From contig OZ234501.1 of the NCBI GenBank assembly GCA_965153455.1, positions 2,976,001-3,040,000 of the forward strand: DNA of 64,000 nucleotides. Direction: 5' to 3'. Below the pieces are notes generated by a model. It was not told where the DNA came from and did not search any database. It worked only from the letters and a program-made list of their open reading frames with translations. A program made the position numbers and the translations under genes. Positions 35,946-49,288 of the stretch are shown here, in pieces (the stretch's first letter is position 1; each line of letters opens with the position of its first letter). Origin of the DNA: Sphagnum compactum (Eukaryota > Bryophyta > Sphagnopsida > Sphagnales).

Positions 35946-38670
35946 GCGGTTGGTTCTTACGGTCTTCCGTTGTAAGAGAGAAATCCTGGTAATAAAGTGA
36001 CGCAACGTGCCTATGCTTTTTTCATTTGGAGGAGAACTTCGTTGCGGTTGTTTCATTTTGTTGTTGCGAAGGTTTGGCCGTACACGGATAGGTTTTGTCT
36101 GATTCAGTTTTGTTCCCTTGTTTGTTTAGCATCTGCAATGGCTTAAGGTTTTGTTAGTTGTTGTTCATTGTTCCCTTTTGTCCAGCCCACATCCGAAAGG
36201 GTTTCATCCGGTAAGAGTGTAAGCACCACCTCTTACCTCTGAGAAGGGACCATGGTGTTACGGTGTGTTCCTTTTTGTTAGGTGTGCATCTACTTCGGGT
36301 GCTGTCTCTTTGTGAGAATTGTGTCCACAAATGTGCACCTGATGTGCCAATTGACTGCATTATACTTTTTTCCTTTACTTGTCAGTACAGGGGCATTCCG
36401 TGTTGTCGTAGGAGTGTGAATGTGCTTAGAGGGTATGTTTGGTGGGCAGGAGCTTCCAACCAACCTCTTTGTAGGCCTCTCTATGCTTTTGGCTTAGATG
36501 CTTACTTGTTCACAGGCATGCTAAACCGCAATGAAGCTTACCTTCACAAGCTTTTTGCAGCTTGAATCATCATACTGTTGGCTTTTTCTATTAGCCATGT
36601 CTCTTGAGTGTGAGCCACCAGCATGAATGAGTTTATCTGGTGGCTATGGAAGTGCAACAGAAATTCATGATGAAGATTCTGATGTAATTCTTTGCATGGA
36701 ATTTTGAGCAGATTATTAAATACTTATCCGCACGCACTATCTGAAGAGCTGATGAACTCAGTGGGAAGTATGGCAGCTGGTCACTGCCATTCTTGATGAA
36801 GGTGGTCAGCTACTTTGTGAGTGGGACTCACAAGGTTATGACTGCACTGATTCTTGTCATGTTTGGCCGGAACTGACTTGATGGTTATCATCAAAGTGGT
36901 GTTACTGTGAAGTTTTCTTTGCAATCTTACAGAGATGTTGTGGATGTGCCTGGCAGCTGTAGTTTGTCCCTTAAATTGCTCTTGTACTTCCTAGCAGCTG
37001 AAGATCTTGTAGTTTGAACAGATTTTCACGGAGTCTTGGTTCAATGTCAGTTAATGTAAAAGGGACTCCACACATGCAATTACTCTCAGATCACCAATTG
37101 GTTTCTTTAGCTTTGATAGAAGAAGATAACTGCCTGGTCTTGCACTATCAATTCCTGGGATTCTACTAAGGTAGATTCTCTGCCAGTCATGAATGCAACT
37201 CTTCTGTTTGTAACATTTGGTTCATAATTTGGAACTTCTTTTTCTGGAATTTAGGTTTCAAAATTCCACCTCTAAGAACACAACCTCTTAGCCAACAGAT
37301 TCGGTTAGATCATGTGGTGGTTTATCTAAGTTTAGCATATGCAATGTATAGTGTTATAGGTTGCTGCTGGTCCTGCCAATAATGTTTTTGCCTAGTGTCC
37401 TGGGGCCAGTGATGTCATGTTACCTTCAAAGTTTTGCTGTTTTGGCTGCAATCTCCTAGGTATGTTTTCAAGTGGTTTTAGTAATGTTCTGTACCCAGTA
37501 GGCTGAAGTAGTGTGCTCAGGCCCAACACTAGCTTCTATGTAGTCCCCTCTATGCTTTACACTTCTATGCTTGCTTTTAAAGTGACAATCCAGAATGAAC
37601 TGAAGCTTACCCTATCAAGCTTGTTGCAGCTTGATTAGCTATGTCTCTTGAGTCCTAGCCAGCATCATGATTCGGTCCTCCAGTTGCTTCTGCAAATGCA
37701 ACAGAAACTCAGGATGCAAATCTTTTTACAACTGTTGGCCTGAAATTTTGGCCAGATTCTTCAGTATCCATCTAGTTATACCCATCAGTGGAGCTGATGA
37801 ATCAGTGGGAGCCATGGTATTGCATCACCATTATCCATGATGAAGTTTTGGTCTGACACTTTGTGAGTGGCACTCAGAAGGTTATGACTGCACTGATTGT
37901 CATGTTACCTTCGAAGTGTTGTGGAGTTTCTTTATGATCTCATAGATATGTCCGGGGGCCATAGATCCAGCAGGTCCTGTCAGATTATATCACCATTTAA
38001 CTTCCTGAGTTGTTGTTTCTTTGCAGGCCTTCCAGACATTGTAATGGTCCCTGAACAGGTGTGAGACTGGCACTTTTGTTCATACCAGTGTGTGTTTCTT
38101 GTTTTTTTTTTTTTTTTCTGTCTTTCCTAGTTTGGTTCTTTCTATGGCTTCCTGAGGAAGTGTTAACCTTGCTGTTTTTTCTTCACTGTGAGAATGGAGA
38201 TTTCTCTATTCTTATGAAAGATATGGTTTCCTATTGATTATTTCTTTGATTGACAGCTGATAATTGTTCCAGTTCATACCAATTTCATCAGTCAAATGTT
38301 TTAACTTACCACTCATGCCAGGAATGACTTTGGCTTTGGAACAGATAATCTAGAAGACATTCTTTAGCACCAGGTGCTTAGAAAAAGCTTCCAGTTGGGT
38401 CTGGTGAGATCAGACTCCTCAAGGGCTAAGGCTCACCAAACTATGGTGTGGTCTTTTTCAGGCTCACCAAGACACTTCAGTAAAAGTGCCTTTATGCGCA
38501 GAACTAAAGCCAAACTTTCTGATGGGCATTGAGGTGTGCATCCATTATCTGCAAGTTACCGACCCTGTGTGATAAATTGAGCTCATTGCCACAGAGCTGC
38601 TTTCAGGAACCTGAAATATCAAGCTGTAGGAGTAAAGGAAGCTGCACACCACTAATTAGTCCTACAGGTC

Positions 38671-41600
38671 ATGGCTACTGTAGCCATGAATCATTCATCA
38701 ACACCTGACAGTGAGAAAGCTGAAGAGCTGAAGGCTGCAGCCAATGCCGCCTTCCAAGGTAAGCTCAAAAACACCCTGCTACTTTCTGAGAATCTTAATG
38801 AACTGTTTGATCTGTGATCAAGTTTGAGAGCGAGTTTCAGTTGTCAAACTCTTGGTTATATTGATGGAGAGTGTTTCATCCATTCAGTCTACTCATCTAT
38901 ATAACAATCGTCATAAGTTTTGTTATGTTCTGCCTCAGCAAGTGAAGTATAACCTTCAGTGTTGATGCATTTTACCAGTTTATAGCTGATAAGATCTCAG
39001 TAGTTTTTTATGCAGCCAACAGATTTGCTGCAGCAATAGAACTCTACAGCCAAGCTATAGACCTCAATACCAACAATGCAGTCTATTGGGCTAATCGGGC
39101 ATTTGCACATACCAAAATGGAAGAATATGGAAGTGCAGTTGAGGATGCCACAAAGGCAATTACAGTCTCCCCCACCTATGTCAAGGTAGTTCACATGGAA
39201 AATGCTCCCTCATGGAACTTGTTGTGGTCATCTTGGTTATGCTGGTTGAATGCCTGCCAAGGTAGGTAGAGAGTTCATGGTGTTTGAACTACATTGTTAC
39301 CACTGTATCATTTGCATGGAACTTAGTTACAATGGCATACAACCTGCACAGGGATACTACAGACGAGGGGCTGCATACTTAGCAATGGGCAAGTTCAAGG
39401 ATGCTCTGAAAGACTTCCGACAGGTACTATAGACATTATATCCTAACCAGCATACCTAGTTCGGATCCATCACATTTGGAATGCTTTTGGGATAGCTGGA
39501 TCTGGCATTCAGCATAATCCACAGGTCTTGGCCACCATAAACCTTGAAACTACTTGTTTCTCATGTGTATAGTTAATTTGGCGGGTTCAGGTGCAGAGGA
39601 TTGTGCCCAAGGACCCAGATGCATTGAAGAAACTCAGAGAGTGTGAGAAGGCAGTTGCAAAAATCAGGTTTGAAGAAGCAATTGCTATGGAGGAGCATGA
39701 TCGACACTCGGTTGCTGAGTCACTTGACTTCCATTCTATAGGTAACTTTTGTTGTCTATGTTTTTCTGGGAATGATTGAACTTCTTTACCCACTGTACGG
39801 AGCTGATGAAGTTCTGATAAAAAAGTCATACTCATACCTGCTACTTTTGATTGTTATTGTTTTGCTGTTCATACTGCTAGTTTTTTAGCTCATCTTGAAG
39901 TAGTTCTCCCCTTCTGTGTATTCTTCTTCCCTCATCTTTTAATCATTATCTGGAGGTCTTTAACCTCTAGGCACCTCATTCTGGTTACCTTTAATGGTGA
40001 GTATGGAGATTTCTCAATGCTCATGTGAGTTATTATTGCCTATTATGCTCTTCCATCTTACTGGTCTCAGTTATTTCCATGGATCTGTCACTGAAATGTC
40101 TCCGTGCAAGTACTTGGTTAATCTCTGGCATCTCAACCTGGAAAGGAGCAACACAGTTTCTTAGTTTTTGCTTCCAAGTGCAATCTTTCTGTTCCCCTTA
40201 CCAGATCCTAGCAGCATCTCCTGGACTACTAGTTCCCCAATTCTTTCTTTTGACATGCTCCTTGTTATCATATGTCTTGGTTTTCTTGATTCTTAGGGTT
40301 GGGTTTGGTCTTTTTCATGTCAACGATATATTACCAGATCTGAAAATACAGTAACCTTATTATCCTGTCATCTATTCAGGTTGACTTGAGTTGTTACTTA
40401 TGAAGACATTAACATATGTTGGGAGTCTGGACAGAGGTTGAAGATTCATACCAAGGGGCTAGACTAGAGGGTGATAACATCACATTGGAGTTTGTGAAGA
40501 AAATGATGGATGATTTCAAAAACCAGCGCAGTGTACACAAAAGGTAGAATCTTTCACAGCTTGAATTTCTGATTGCGCATTGATACAGCATATTCTCTGC
40601 ATAAGTGATTTGAACTTCAGTTGTTTTTTGTAAATTTAATGCATCTAGTGCTTGAGGCTGTCAAATTATTGTTATGAGTAATTTAAGGCAGAAGAGTTTT
40701 GATTGTCAGATATGCATTTCAAATACTCCTGCAAACTCGGGAGCTGCTATTGTCGTCACCCACACTTGTGGACATTACAATTCCAGACCATGGGCACTTC
40801 ACTGTATGTGGGGACATCCATGGCCAGGTATATTCTGCAGACTCATGCTGGCAATGTTCTCTGGCAGAGATGTTTTTGTAAGGGTGTAGCAAATTATGTG
40901 GTAACATGGTTTGATTTGATGTTGCAGTACTTTGACTTGCTAAATATCTTCGAGTTGAATGGTCTCCCATCTGATGATAATCCCTATCTGTTCAATGGCG
41001 ACTTTGTTGACCGTGGCTCCTTCTCTGTTGAAGTCATCATGACCCTTTTTGCCTTCAAGTGCCTCTACCCTACTGGTGAGTCACAACACATCCTCCATTT
41101 CTTAGTCCTATATTCATGGTGTAATTCATGCTTGTGCTTCAGGCTTTTACTCTTTAAGCTCATTGTTGTATCGATCATAGATTCTGGCTGAATGCCTTCC
41201 AGGGAGGCATGTCTAGCACACTGGCTCATGAGGTTATCTGAAATAGCATCAGGATCGGCATCATCAGGTTGTGAAAAGCCCAGTAAAAGTATCTATACAT
41301 AAGGGGCATTTCACAACTATGCTTGATCCATGCAAACAAGTGACAGTTTGGGGTCTGCAATTGATCTATTGCAAGGGCATCTGGTTATATGTAGGAGTTA
41401 TAGTTGTAAGACATTATATGCTTTACTTGTACTTTGTCTGTAGTGGATGAGGCTATAAGGCCTCTAACTATGACTTTCTAGTCATGTTAACTGTAGAAGA
41501 TAGTTTGTTCATGATTATTTCTTATCTGACTGGTGGAAGCAGCAGTAGCTTTTCCATCTTGTACAACTATGCAACTGGTTTCCAGTTTCCTTTACTACAA

Positions 41601-43601
41601 GTTCTTTCAGATGCAAGATCTAGAAAACTGTATTTTGGCACTGCTGAGTTTTGACAAAGGGGACATTTATGGGTCTGTTGAAAGAAAGGGAGAGTGGTTG
41701 ATGTGGCCTAGGTTGTAGGCAGACAGGATACCTGTCTGCCTATGACCCATCTAGCTCCTTTCTGACCGTATTCAAACTCATCATCAGGGTAGGTGATTAT
41801 CTCACAAATTTTATACACCACAAATATTAGACTGATGTTGGCTCAAAGCAATCGAAAGTTTCTGATGTCCCTTGTGTTGAACAGGACTCTACCTTTCCAG
41901 GGGGAATCATGAGAGCAAAAGCATGAATAAGATATATGGCTTTGACGGTGAAGTCAAGGCAAAGTTTAATGAGACTATGGCAGATCTTTTTGCGGAGGTC
42001 TTTTGTTGCCTACCTCTTGCCAATGTTTTGAATGAAAAAATATTTGTAGTCCATGGAGGTTTATTCAGCAGTGATGATGTCAAGCTATCAGATATCAGGG
42101 CCATTGACCGCTTCCGAGAACCCCCTGATGAAGGTATGGTTTGTCATCTTGTGTCTTTGATTGGGGTATTTTCCGGGTCCCTTTCATTGAACAATTTCAA
42201 TCAATCTGAACAAATTTCTTTTCCTAAACCAGGCTTATTCACCGCTGATCCTTCTGCCTCATTAGAATTTCTATGTGCAACTCAGTCCTTCAAAACGACT
42301 TACAGAGTTCTCCAGCAATCCACAGGGAGTGGATCTGCAGCAGCTTGGTATCCCAGCTGCCGCATGTGATTTGAAAGATCTGCAGTTGGATGTGCATGGA
42401 TGTAGTGTAATTCCAAGTCTGCTGGATGTCCTGTCTGCACCATGTTGTAACCAGCAGTGGTGCACACTGGCATCTTACGTTTAGGTGAATTCACTACAGA
42501 ACAGTCATTGTCCTTGGAGACTTGACTTTTTCTCAACTGAATTGCTTTCTGAATTTGCAGTGGTCCTTCATCTTTTTAGGGAGCTTCACATTTTTGACCT
42601 TATGAGAATATGGTGGTGGTTATCAGGTTTAATGTGTGAGCTGCTATGGAGTGATCCACATTCAGGCACGGGCCGTGCCCCAAGCAAGCGTGGTGTAGGG
42701 GTTGCATTTGGGTCAGATGTTACCCATCGCTTCCTGCAAGAGAATAATCTAGGTGGAGCCTTTGCTTGAGACTCTTTTCTCCTCAGATAAATGTTTTTTA
42801 ATTTTGGTAATGTTGTCATTTTTTTTCAGTGTTGCAGCCAAATGCTTCATTAATTGTGTATACTGGTTTGCCTGGTCCAGAATGAGCTTGAAGAAAAACC
42901 CTGATTCTGAGCCTTTGTTTTGAGCGTGTAGAGGTGTCGCAGATGATGGATTTAGCTTATTTGCGTTTGGGTGTAACAGAATTAGTAGTGCGGTCTCATG
43001 AGGTTAAGGATGAAGGCTATGAGGAAGATCATGATGGCAAGCTCATCACAGTGTTCTCTGCCCCAAACTACTGTGACCAGGTATGGCCAAGTTCTTGGCA
43101 GCATGCTGTTTTGTAGATTCTGCTTTTGTTGTCTGTGCCAGTGAAACATCTCTTGTGACCCTCATGCCATCTTGTACAGATGGGGAACAAAGGAGCCTTC
43201 ATACGCTTTACAGCTCCTGGGCTCAAGCCTGAGTTCACCAAATTCAATGCAGTGGTAAGCTTGCTGCACTCTGTTTCTGGACATAAAGTGAGCTTTGTGT
43301 AGAGAGATTGATTTGTGTTTGTGCTGTGAGTGTGATTGCAATGGTTAAAGCATTCCTCTACAATGGCACCAGTCAAGTTTTAGTTATCTGATAGCAACTT
43401 AGCTGTGCTGTTTGACTGTTAGCTGCATGTGCTTCACAGTTAGCAATGATTGTACTTGCTTTGTATGAGTATGTCAAGAATTTTGGCAGTATCCTACATG
43501 AGATTGGAGTTTTATTTTTCTTGCTTGCTTGGTTGTGACAGTGGCATCCCAATGTGAGACCAATGCAGTATGCAAACAACTTTTTTAGCATGCTGGCATA
43601 G
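38671..43601 (+). CDS. PP5: Serine/threonine protein phosphatase 5, copy B
   Basis: Twelve exons on plus: 38671-38758, 39016-39185, 39352-39423, 39591-39741, 40435-40543, 40710-40827, 40928-41075, 41885-42133, 42627-42752, 42980-43080, 43180-43254 and 43542-43601. Every exon has exactly the same length as in copy A (88, 170, 72, 151, 109, 118, 148, 249, 126, 101, 75 and 60 bases), giving 488 residues. TPR and PPP motifs are intact: GDIHGQ, GDFVDRG, RGNHES, HGG, RSHEV, SAPNYC. The start is [19 protein letters not shown]. Substitutions relative to copy A are few, mostly conservative, and lie outside the metal-binding motifs. Equal exon lengths with diverged introns imply that purifying selection has kept both copies. 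Functional divergence in expression is possible because leaders and introns differ; this is inference. Confidence 0.95.
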
Positions 43602-43999
43602 GAACTTGTGAGATTTCTTCTCTTCCTGTTGGTAGTAGTGTCAATTTCAATGCACAATTGTTGGCTTTGATAGTCTGTCTTGTCTGCTTGGGTGCAATGT
43701 ATTGCATCCACATTTCTAATTTTTGTAGTCTTTTAGTGAGAGTCTTGGAGTGCATTTTAGCAGTTCTATGAATGATGTTGACCACAGTTCATTTTGCTTG
43801 ATTTATAATGTTATTAGATATATATAGGGTCACAAGTATTTGTGTGCCCCAGCTGAAATTTCCAACAGGAGGCATTGTGAGCAGCTAAGAAATGATGTTT
43901 TTGGATTTTGAGGTGGAGTTGTGGTGTACCCCCATGCTGCAAAGAAATCCACCTCATTGTGAAATTGGTTGTACTGGCTTCAAGCTAAACAAGTGAGCA

Positions 44000-46850
44000 C
44001 TGGAATCTTGTGTTTGGAATGCAGCTTAACTTCTGCAATGGTCTTTGGAAAGCAAGCTCTTGAATCATGTAGCTTCTGACAATATCCTCAGCAGCTGGGT
44101 TAGTCTCTAAATGGGCTTAATTGCATGAGTGGTGAATTCATAAATTGCGGAAGTCTGTGTATGTAATTTGAACTTCACAGATTGAGAAGATTCTCCTTTT
44201 TCTGTACACTAAATGAAGAAGCGATCTGATAATGGTGCTTGACCTGATGTCAGAATAAATGTGGGTATTGAAAGGAGAGGCAAATGTAAGCATTTGCATC
44301 CAAGTATCCAAGCATAGGGTTTAGGGTTTATGGCACCAAAGTAGGTCATTTTCACACCTAAACTTTTGTCACCAACCAAGTTCAAAACAATTCAGCATTA
44401 GCAATGCAATGCCTATTAAAGTTTTCAAAATTTGCAAAGATATATGCCAATCCATTTCAACAAGTCACCTTTGGTGATGAGGAAAGCTTCCAAAGATAAG
44501 TGCAATTCTACTTCAACAATTCACCTATGTGATGAATACTTTTGTGGACACCCAAAGGCGAGGTTGTGTTTTGGAGGAAGAAAGCTTTCAAGGTAGTGAA
44601 CGGGAATTGGGAAGATGATTCAGTTAGGGACTCCAATTTGAATGTTAAAGTGGCAAGGATAAGCTTCACTGATAAAAGAAACTAAAACAGATAGGGATCA
44701 GTGTTCCCCCCCACCCCAAGTTTTGTGAGTTTTGAAGTTGAAGGGTGGAATACATTGTCCTACTCACTAAAATATGTACTTCTATGATTTTTATGGGTCG
44801 TCCGAGGGAATGGATAAATTCCCAAGACTTGTCTATGGTGAGTGAGGGTTGACATAGACCTTGAGATGATCATTTCTCGTTGAATTACTTAAAACAACTC
44901 CTTTGAGTTGATGTTTGCAACATCACATCTTCAATTCCACATATAAAATCCCAGTTAGAGGTAAGTTGCTTTTTCAAACTGATATTTCAATGTTCCAAAC
45001 TTAAGAGTTCCATCATTTTTCAATGGCAATGAGATTTCCCATGTGGTGGCATCTTGGAAAACGTTTACCCAAGATTCTCAATGCTTTTTTTTGCGGGTCA
45101 ACTTGTTGATATCTTCGAGCTTATCAAATGACACCAAAATTAATATGTTTTATACATTCAACACCTCAAGCTTTGGTCACACCTTGAGTTATGTCAATGA
45201 TTACTCAAAGTTAAAGAGATTGCAAATTACACTTTGTCACTTCAATTGTTCAAAACTTTGCAATTTGTGATTTTTACTCTTTAATTTGTTCACCTACACT
45301 CAAGATGGATGCCATGCTTCAGCAACAATATCAAGATGGAATTAGTATGTACCAACTACACTTTGAATCCAAAATATTGCATACGTGGTTGATTTCTTGA
45401 AAACTTTGTCACAAATACAAAATCACTAGTATTGTGTGTAGCAACAAGAACTACTGCATCAAGAGGGGAAGGTCAAGGATCTAGATAAGGGAGAAAGGAA
45501 GCACATATTTGATAAGAACAACCAAACAAATTCAAAATGCTTTAAAATGCAATATAAGATGGCTATACAACTCAATTGAAAGCCCGCTAAGGTCATGCCC
45601 TTGATCAAAGCAAAACATGATGAATTTATTGCTAGTTTCGAATTGACGGATTGTCAAATCTACTTTAAAACATCAACAATCAATTGAAGCAAGATCACAA
45701 AAGTTATCATGTGAGATTGAAATTCACCTCACCCATGCAATGTGCCAACATGCAAAGACAAATGGGTCATATATGACAATTTCAAAACGATTCATCACTA
45801 CATGTAAGGCACTAGTCACGATGTAATATATTGGGTCTTGATTCTTACAAACAAATTGACACACTTCTCCCACATTATAGTCATTCCATGTGAAAGTGGA
45901 TTGAAGCATTCATGGGGAATAGGCTCATTTTCCAAGTCCTACCTCATGCTCATTATCTTATGCAAGAAGGGGATAATATTTATGATGCATTAGAACTTAG
46001 TAAAAAAAAGGTGGGAAAAAAAAAGGAAGAGAAAAAATGAGAAAAAATGATAAGAAAAGGTGGAAGGAAGGAGATGTATCTCTAGTTCATTGGTAACATT
46101 ATCATTGAATTAAGATTAATGTTTTCTTGAAAAAAGTCTTTATATCGAAGTGTGACTAGAGCTTCATAAGCATAAGGTGCACCTTAACTCCTTGTGAGCA
46201 AGTTGAAATAACATGAACATGCTTAATACACTAATGGCATACCATTTTGTTAATAAAAATCAATTCCCTCACTCAAATGGTGAAAAATATTGAATGTTAC
46301 TTACTCTAACTTAAAGTTAAAATTCGTTGTATATACTCATTGCAAATTAGACTATTGTAAAAAGCATAGTTTCCTTGCATATATATTTATGTAACAATCC
46401 AATGGCTTGCTTGTTAATTGAACATAATTTTTCACTTCTTATGGAACTCTTAATGAATGTGTATCTACAACTCATTCATGGAGAATATAATCCTTTTTAG
46501 TACATAACAGATACACTCTTGACTTAGCCCACCACAGGAAGGACTCCTAATTAAGACAGTTCATTATGAACGGATGTGAAGAGCGATGAAGGCACAACCA
46601 GCAAGCAAACATCCAACATGCTCATCAGCCCTCCAAATTCATCCATCACCACTTATAGTTCATTTGTCCTTTAGCCCCAGGGCAAGCAACAACACAGAAA
46701 AACACAGATCACATGTGACAATATATATCCATACAAAATACGGTTACTTGCTCTCATAATATTACCACGTTTTTCTCGAAGATACCCAACACAATGCAAA
46801 TGGTATATATCTTTTTCTTACTCACAATCCCGACTTTTTCAAAGAATGAT
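44000..46850. other. Gene-poor stretch after PP5 copy B
   Basis: AT-rich, with no frame that resembles a known family. Contains two telomere-like units (TTTAGGG) at about 44320 and purine-rich runs near 46000-46060. A decayed retroelement is possible but no diagnostic motif was found. Confidence 0.5.
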
Positions 46851-46963
46851 GATGGTATAGAGATAACAACGGTGAGTAATTTCCAAGAACAATGATAGTA
46901 TAGAGATACCAAGGGTGAGTAATTTCCAAGAACGATGATAGTATAGAGATACCAACGGTGAGT
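46851..46963. repeat. 43-bp tandem repeat, about 2.6 copies
   Basis: Units at 46851-46893, 46894-46936 and 46937-46963 (partial). The shared core is GATAGTATAGAGATACCAA followed by GGTGAGTAATTTCCAAGAAC. There are few mismatches, so the array is fairly young. Confidence 0.85.
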
Positions 46964-47158
46964 CGTAATATCATCGGAAGATGCATTTAATTTAAATGCT
47001 TTTGTACTGACTGCATTTACAATCTTTGGCCGATTTAACATTTTCCAGTAATATCTGGCTCGGGATCTGAACTTTCCAAGAAACTAATCTCCCTTCCTTG
47101 GGTGCTTTCTTTTTATGAAGTTGGGCAGGGTTTTAAATAAAATAAAATATAAAAAATA

Positions 47159-47471
47159 GGAAAATTTTAAATTCACACCTTTTTTGGTTAAATTCACACC
47201 CTTTCTTTGCGCGTTCGATTATAGCAGATTAAATTTGAGTGTGTCTGCCCCACCCCCCTGTAAACTGTACATGCAACGCAATAGGAGATGGAGTTCGGGA
47301 CGCGGCAAGAGCTGATCGAAGATCTCAACAACAACTACGAACAGGGAGGAGTGGTCCTCACCATAAAGACAAGCAAGGAGAAACGGGTGGTCATGAAGTG
47401 TGACCGAGGCGGGGAGTACGCGAAGAAAGGGTGTGAATTTAATCAAAACAGGTGTGAATTTAAAATTTTCC
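47159..47471. mobile_element. Miniature TIR element carrying a MULE/FAR1-like coding fragment
   Basis: Terminal inverted repeats of 46 bases (47159-47204 and 47426-47471) match with about three mismatches; both outer ends read GGAAAATTTTAAATTCACAC inward. The interior holds a GC-richer coding-like piece on plus from 47288: MEFGTRQELIEDLNNNYE, then RVVMKCDRGGEYAKK, which resembles the N-terminal FAR1/GCM-type DNA-binding domain of Mutator-like transposases (CDRGG motif). The frame runs into the right TIR. The flanks share AAAAAAT, but this is low complexity, so the target duplication is uncertain. It is best read as a Pack-MULE-like or MITE deletion derivative. Confidence 0.72.
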
Positions 47472-47474
47472 AAA

Positions 47475-48480
47475 AAATGAAAAATAAAAAATAAAAAATC
47501 TGTACAACGACTTTGGCCTACAAATAGACAAAGTATGAACGGAACAGATGGGAAATGTGCAACTAGCCAGAAGTTTTCACCATGGGATTTGTAAAGGTTG
47601 TTGAAATAAATAATAATGTTCAAAAAAGAAAAAATCCTTTACAAAATCCTCCCTTTGAGAAGAACACGCCACATTATGGGTGGGGGATCTTTTTGATCTA
47701 CAATTGTTTTTTTTAATGATAAGAGGGACTATTGTACACAACAACACGCGGGTCTTGTGTTGTGGAAGTTCCCACCTTGAAAGTTGAGACGGTATGGTAT
47801 GTCACCTAAGCGAACTGAATATCTTCGTGGTCGGTTTGGTGTAGTTTTGTGGTTGATTATTTGTTTAAATAATCAACATACCTGGGCTCTCTTGGGGCAC
47901 CCTTTTTTTGGCATCTAACTTAGTGCTTTTTCTTCTCATACAAACCACATCTAAAAGAAACATCTTTTAACCCTAGTCAAGGTCAATGAGTTAATTTGAG
48001 ACAAGGAAGCGGTGAGAGGGGGGGAGGGAAGGTTATGGTGGGGGGTTTTATGTCAATATTGGTTGGGAACTTGGTTGGGAACCTCCAACCAATCTTGATA
48101 TAAAACCATATCTTGTTGGTTTGGGGAGCCTAATGTTGACAACATAGTCACAAAATGGGCCCACAACAACTACCCATAAAACAACATTGATTGATTGATG
48201 ATTATGGCTTTGCCCATCCTAAATTGAAAGGCTAAAAAAAACAAAATGCTGTCTCCTTGCTCTCACCTTAACTTATATTATAAGCCTAAAATAAGACACT
48301 AGTTCCTGAACCAAGCCAACCCTATGTTTCTTTTTAAAAAAAGTGAATAAAAGATATGGATCCAATGTGACTCTGACATAAGAAATCACCGAAAAGCAAG
48401 CTGGACCACACACAAAAGGCATCAGGTGAGCTTTACTTCAGAGCGTCGTCTTGTGTCCTTCACAAACAAGGGGGTGTGTC
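47475..48480. other. Gene-poor stretch
   Basis: No recognisable coding family or RNA. Short imperfect internal repeats occur near 48030-48120 (GGTTGGGAACTTGGTTGGGAA), probably local slippage. Confidence 0.45.
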
Positions 48481-48548
48481 ACACTAAAACATGAACCAAA
48501 CATTGTTGAAATAACACACCTGTGCATTAGGCAGGGGGTTCAAAAGTA
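48481..48548. repeat. 68-bp repeat, left copy of an inverted pair
   Basis: Begins ACACTAAAACATGAACCAAA and ends GGGGTTCAAAAG. Its reverse complement recurs at 51640-51708 with few differences. Confidence 0.8.
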
Positions 48549-49288
48549 TCTTAAGGTAAAAGAAGAAGTGTGGAAACTCAAATTTCATCATGGAAAAATA
48601 TAATCTTCATAAAAAAAATCCTCTAAAAGAAATCAAAATCCTTCAAGAAAAACTATTATAACTCTAAAACTAATCTCAAGTTTCAACACAAGCTCAAAAT
48701 ATCATCTTTCAAAAATCCTCATATAAAAATAGACCTATTATTACATAGGGCCAAATTGCATTGAGCTACTATCTATACTCTATTAATGAATCTAAACACA
48801 ATATCCTTGCCATGGTAGGCAAGGCCAACAAACCCGACCGAACTGGACATTTAATTTGTCTGTTTCTCCTGTATGTAGTGGGTTGGAACTTTGATCCCTT
48901 GGGTCAGAAACAATGGTAACCTTGCACACTAATATCCATTTCTCTCTTGCACTATTTTGGCCTATTTGAACTGCTTCTTGGTCTGAGCCAGTGTTGTGAG
49001 GGTATCTGGTTTCCATTGTAGATAGATATCCCATCCCAAGACAAGCCAACAACATGATCCAGTTGTCAAATTGACTTGTAAATCACATCCTTTCTGTATG
49101 GCTGCCATTACAACTCCAACCAGATCAACATCTCAAGTTGGCCCACAAATTTCTGAAACCCAAATTAGATCTCCTTCAATTAACAAAACCTTGAACTCAA
49201 AAACCAATCACACAATAAAGTTATCCCTGAAGTCACCATCTCTTTCACCCCCTATCCTCTCTTTCAGTGGTATCTGCAAAGTACCTAA

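Larger units (their letters stand above)
35680..44000 (+). repeat. Right arm of large inverted duplication (PP5 copy B)
   Basis: Mirror copy of 26985-35050. A shared leader landmark is GGGTTTCATCCG at 36200 on plus, matching minus-strand sequence near 34440. Similarity continues past the PP5 stop through GAAATTTCCAACAGGAGGC (near 43855) and fades after about 43980. The arm is slightly longer than the left one because of intron and leader indels. Confidence 0.88.

Noticed and set aside
40025-40354. Hydrophobic 109-residue frame as a PP5 membrane exon
   Set aside because: Not conserved in copy A and lacks convincing phase-compatible splice sites; kept only as a question in the findings.
42485-42769. 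94-residue plus frame as a separate gene
   Set aside because: It is PP5 copy B exon 9 with preceding intron.
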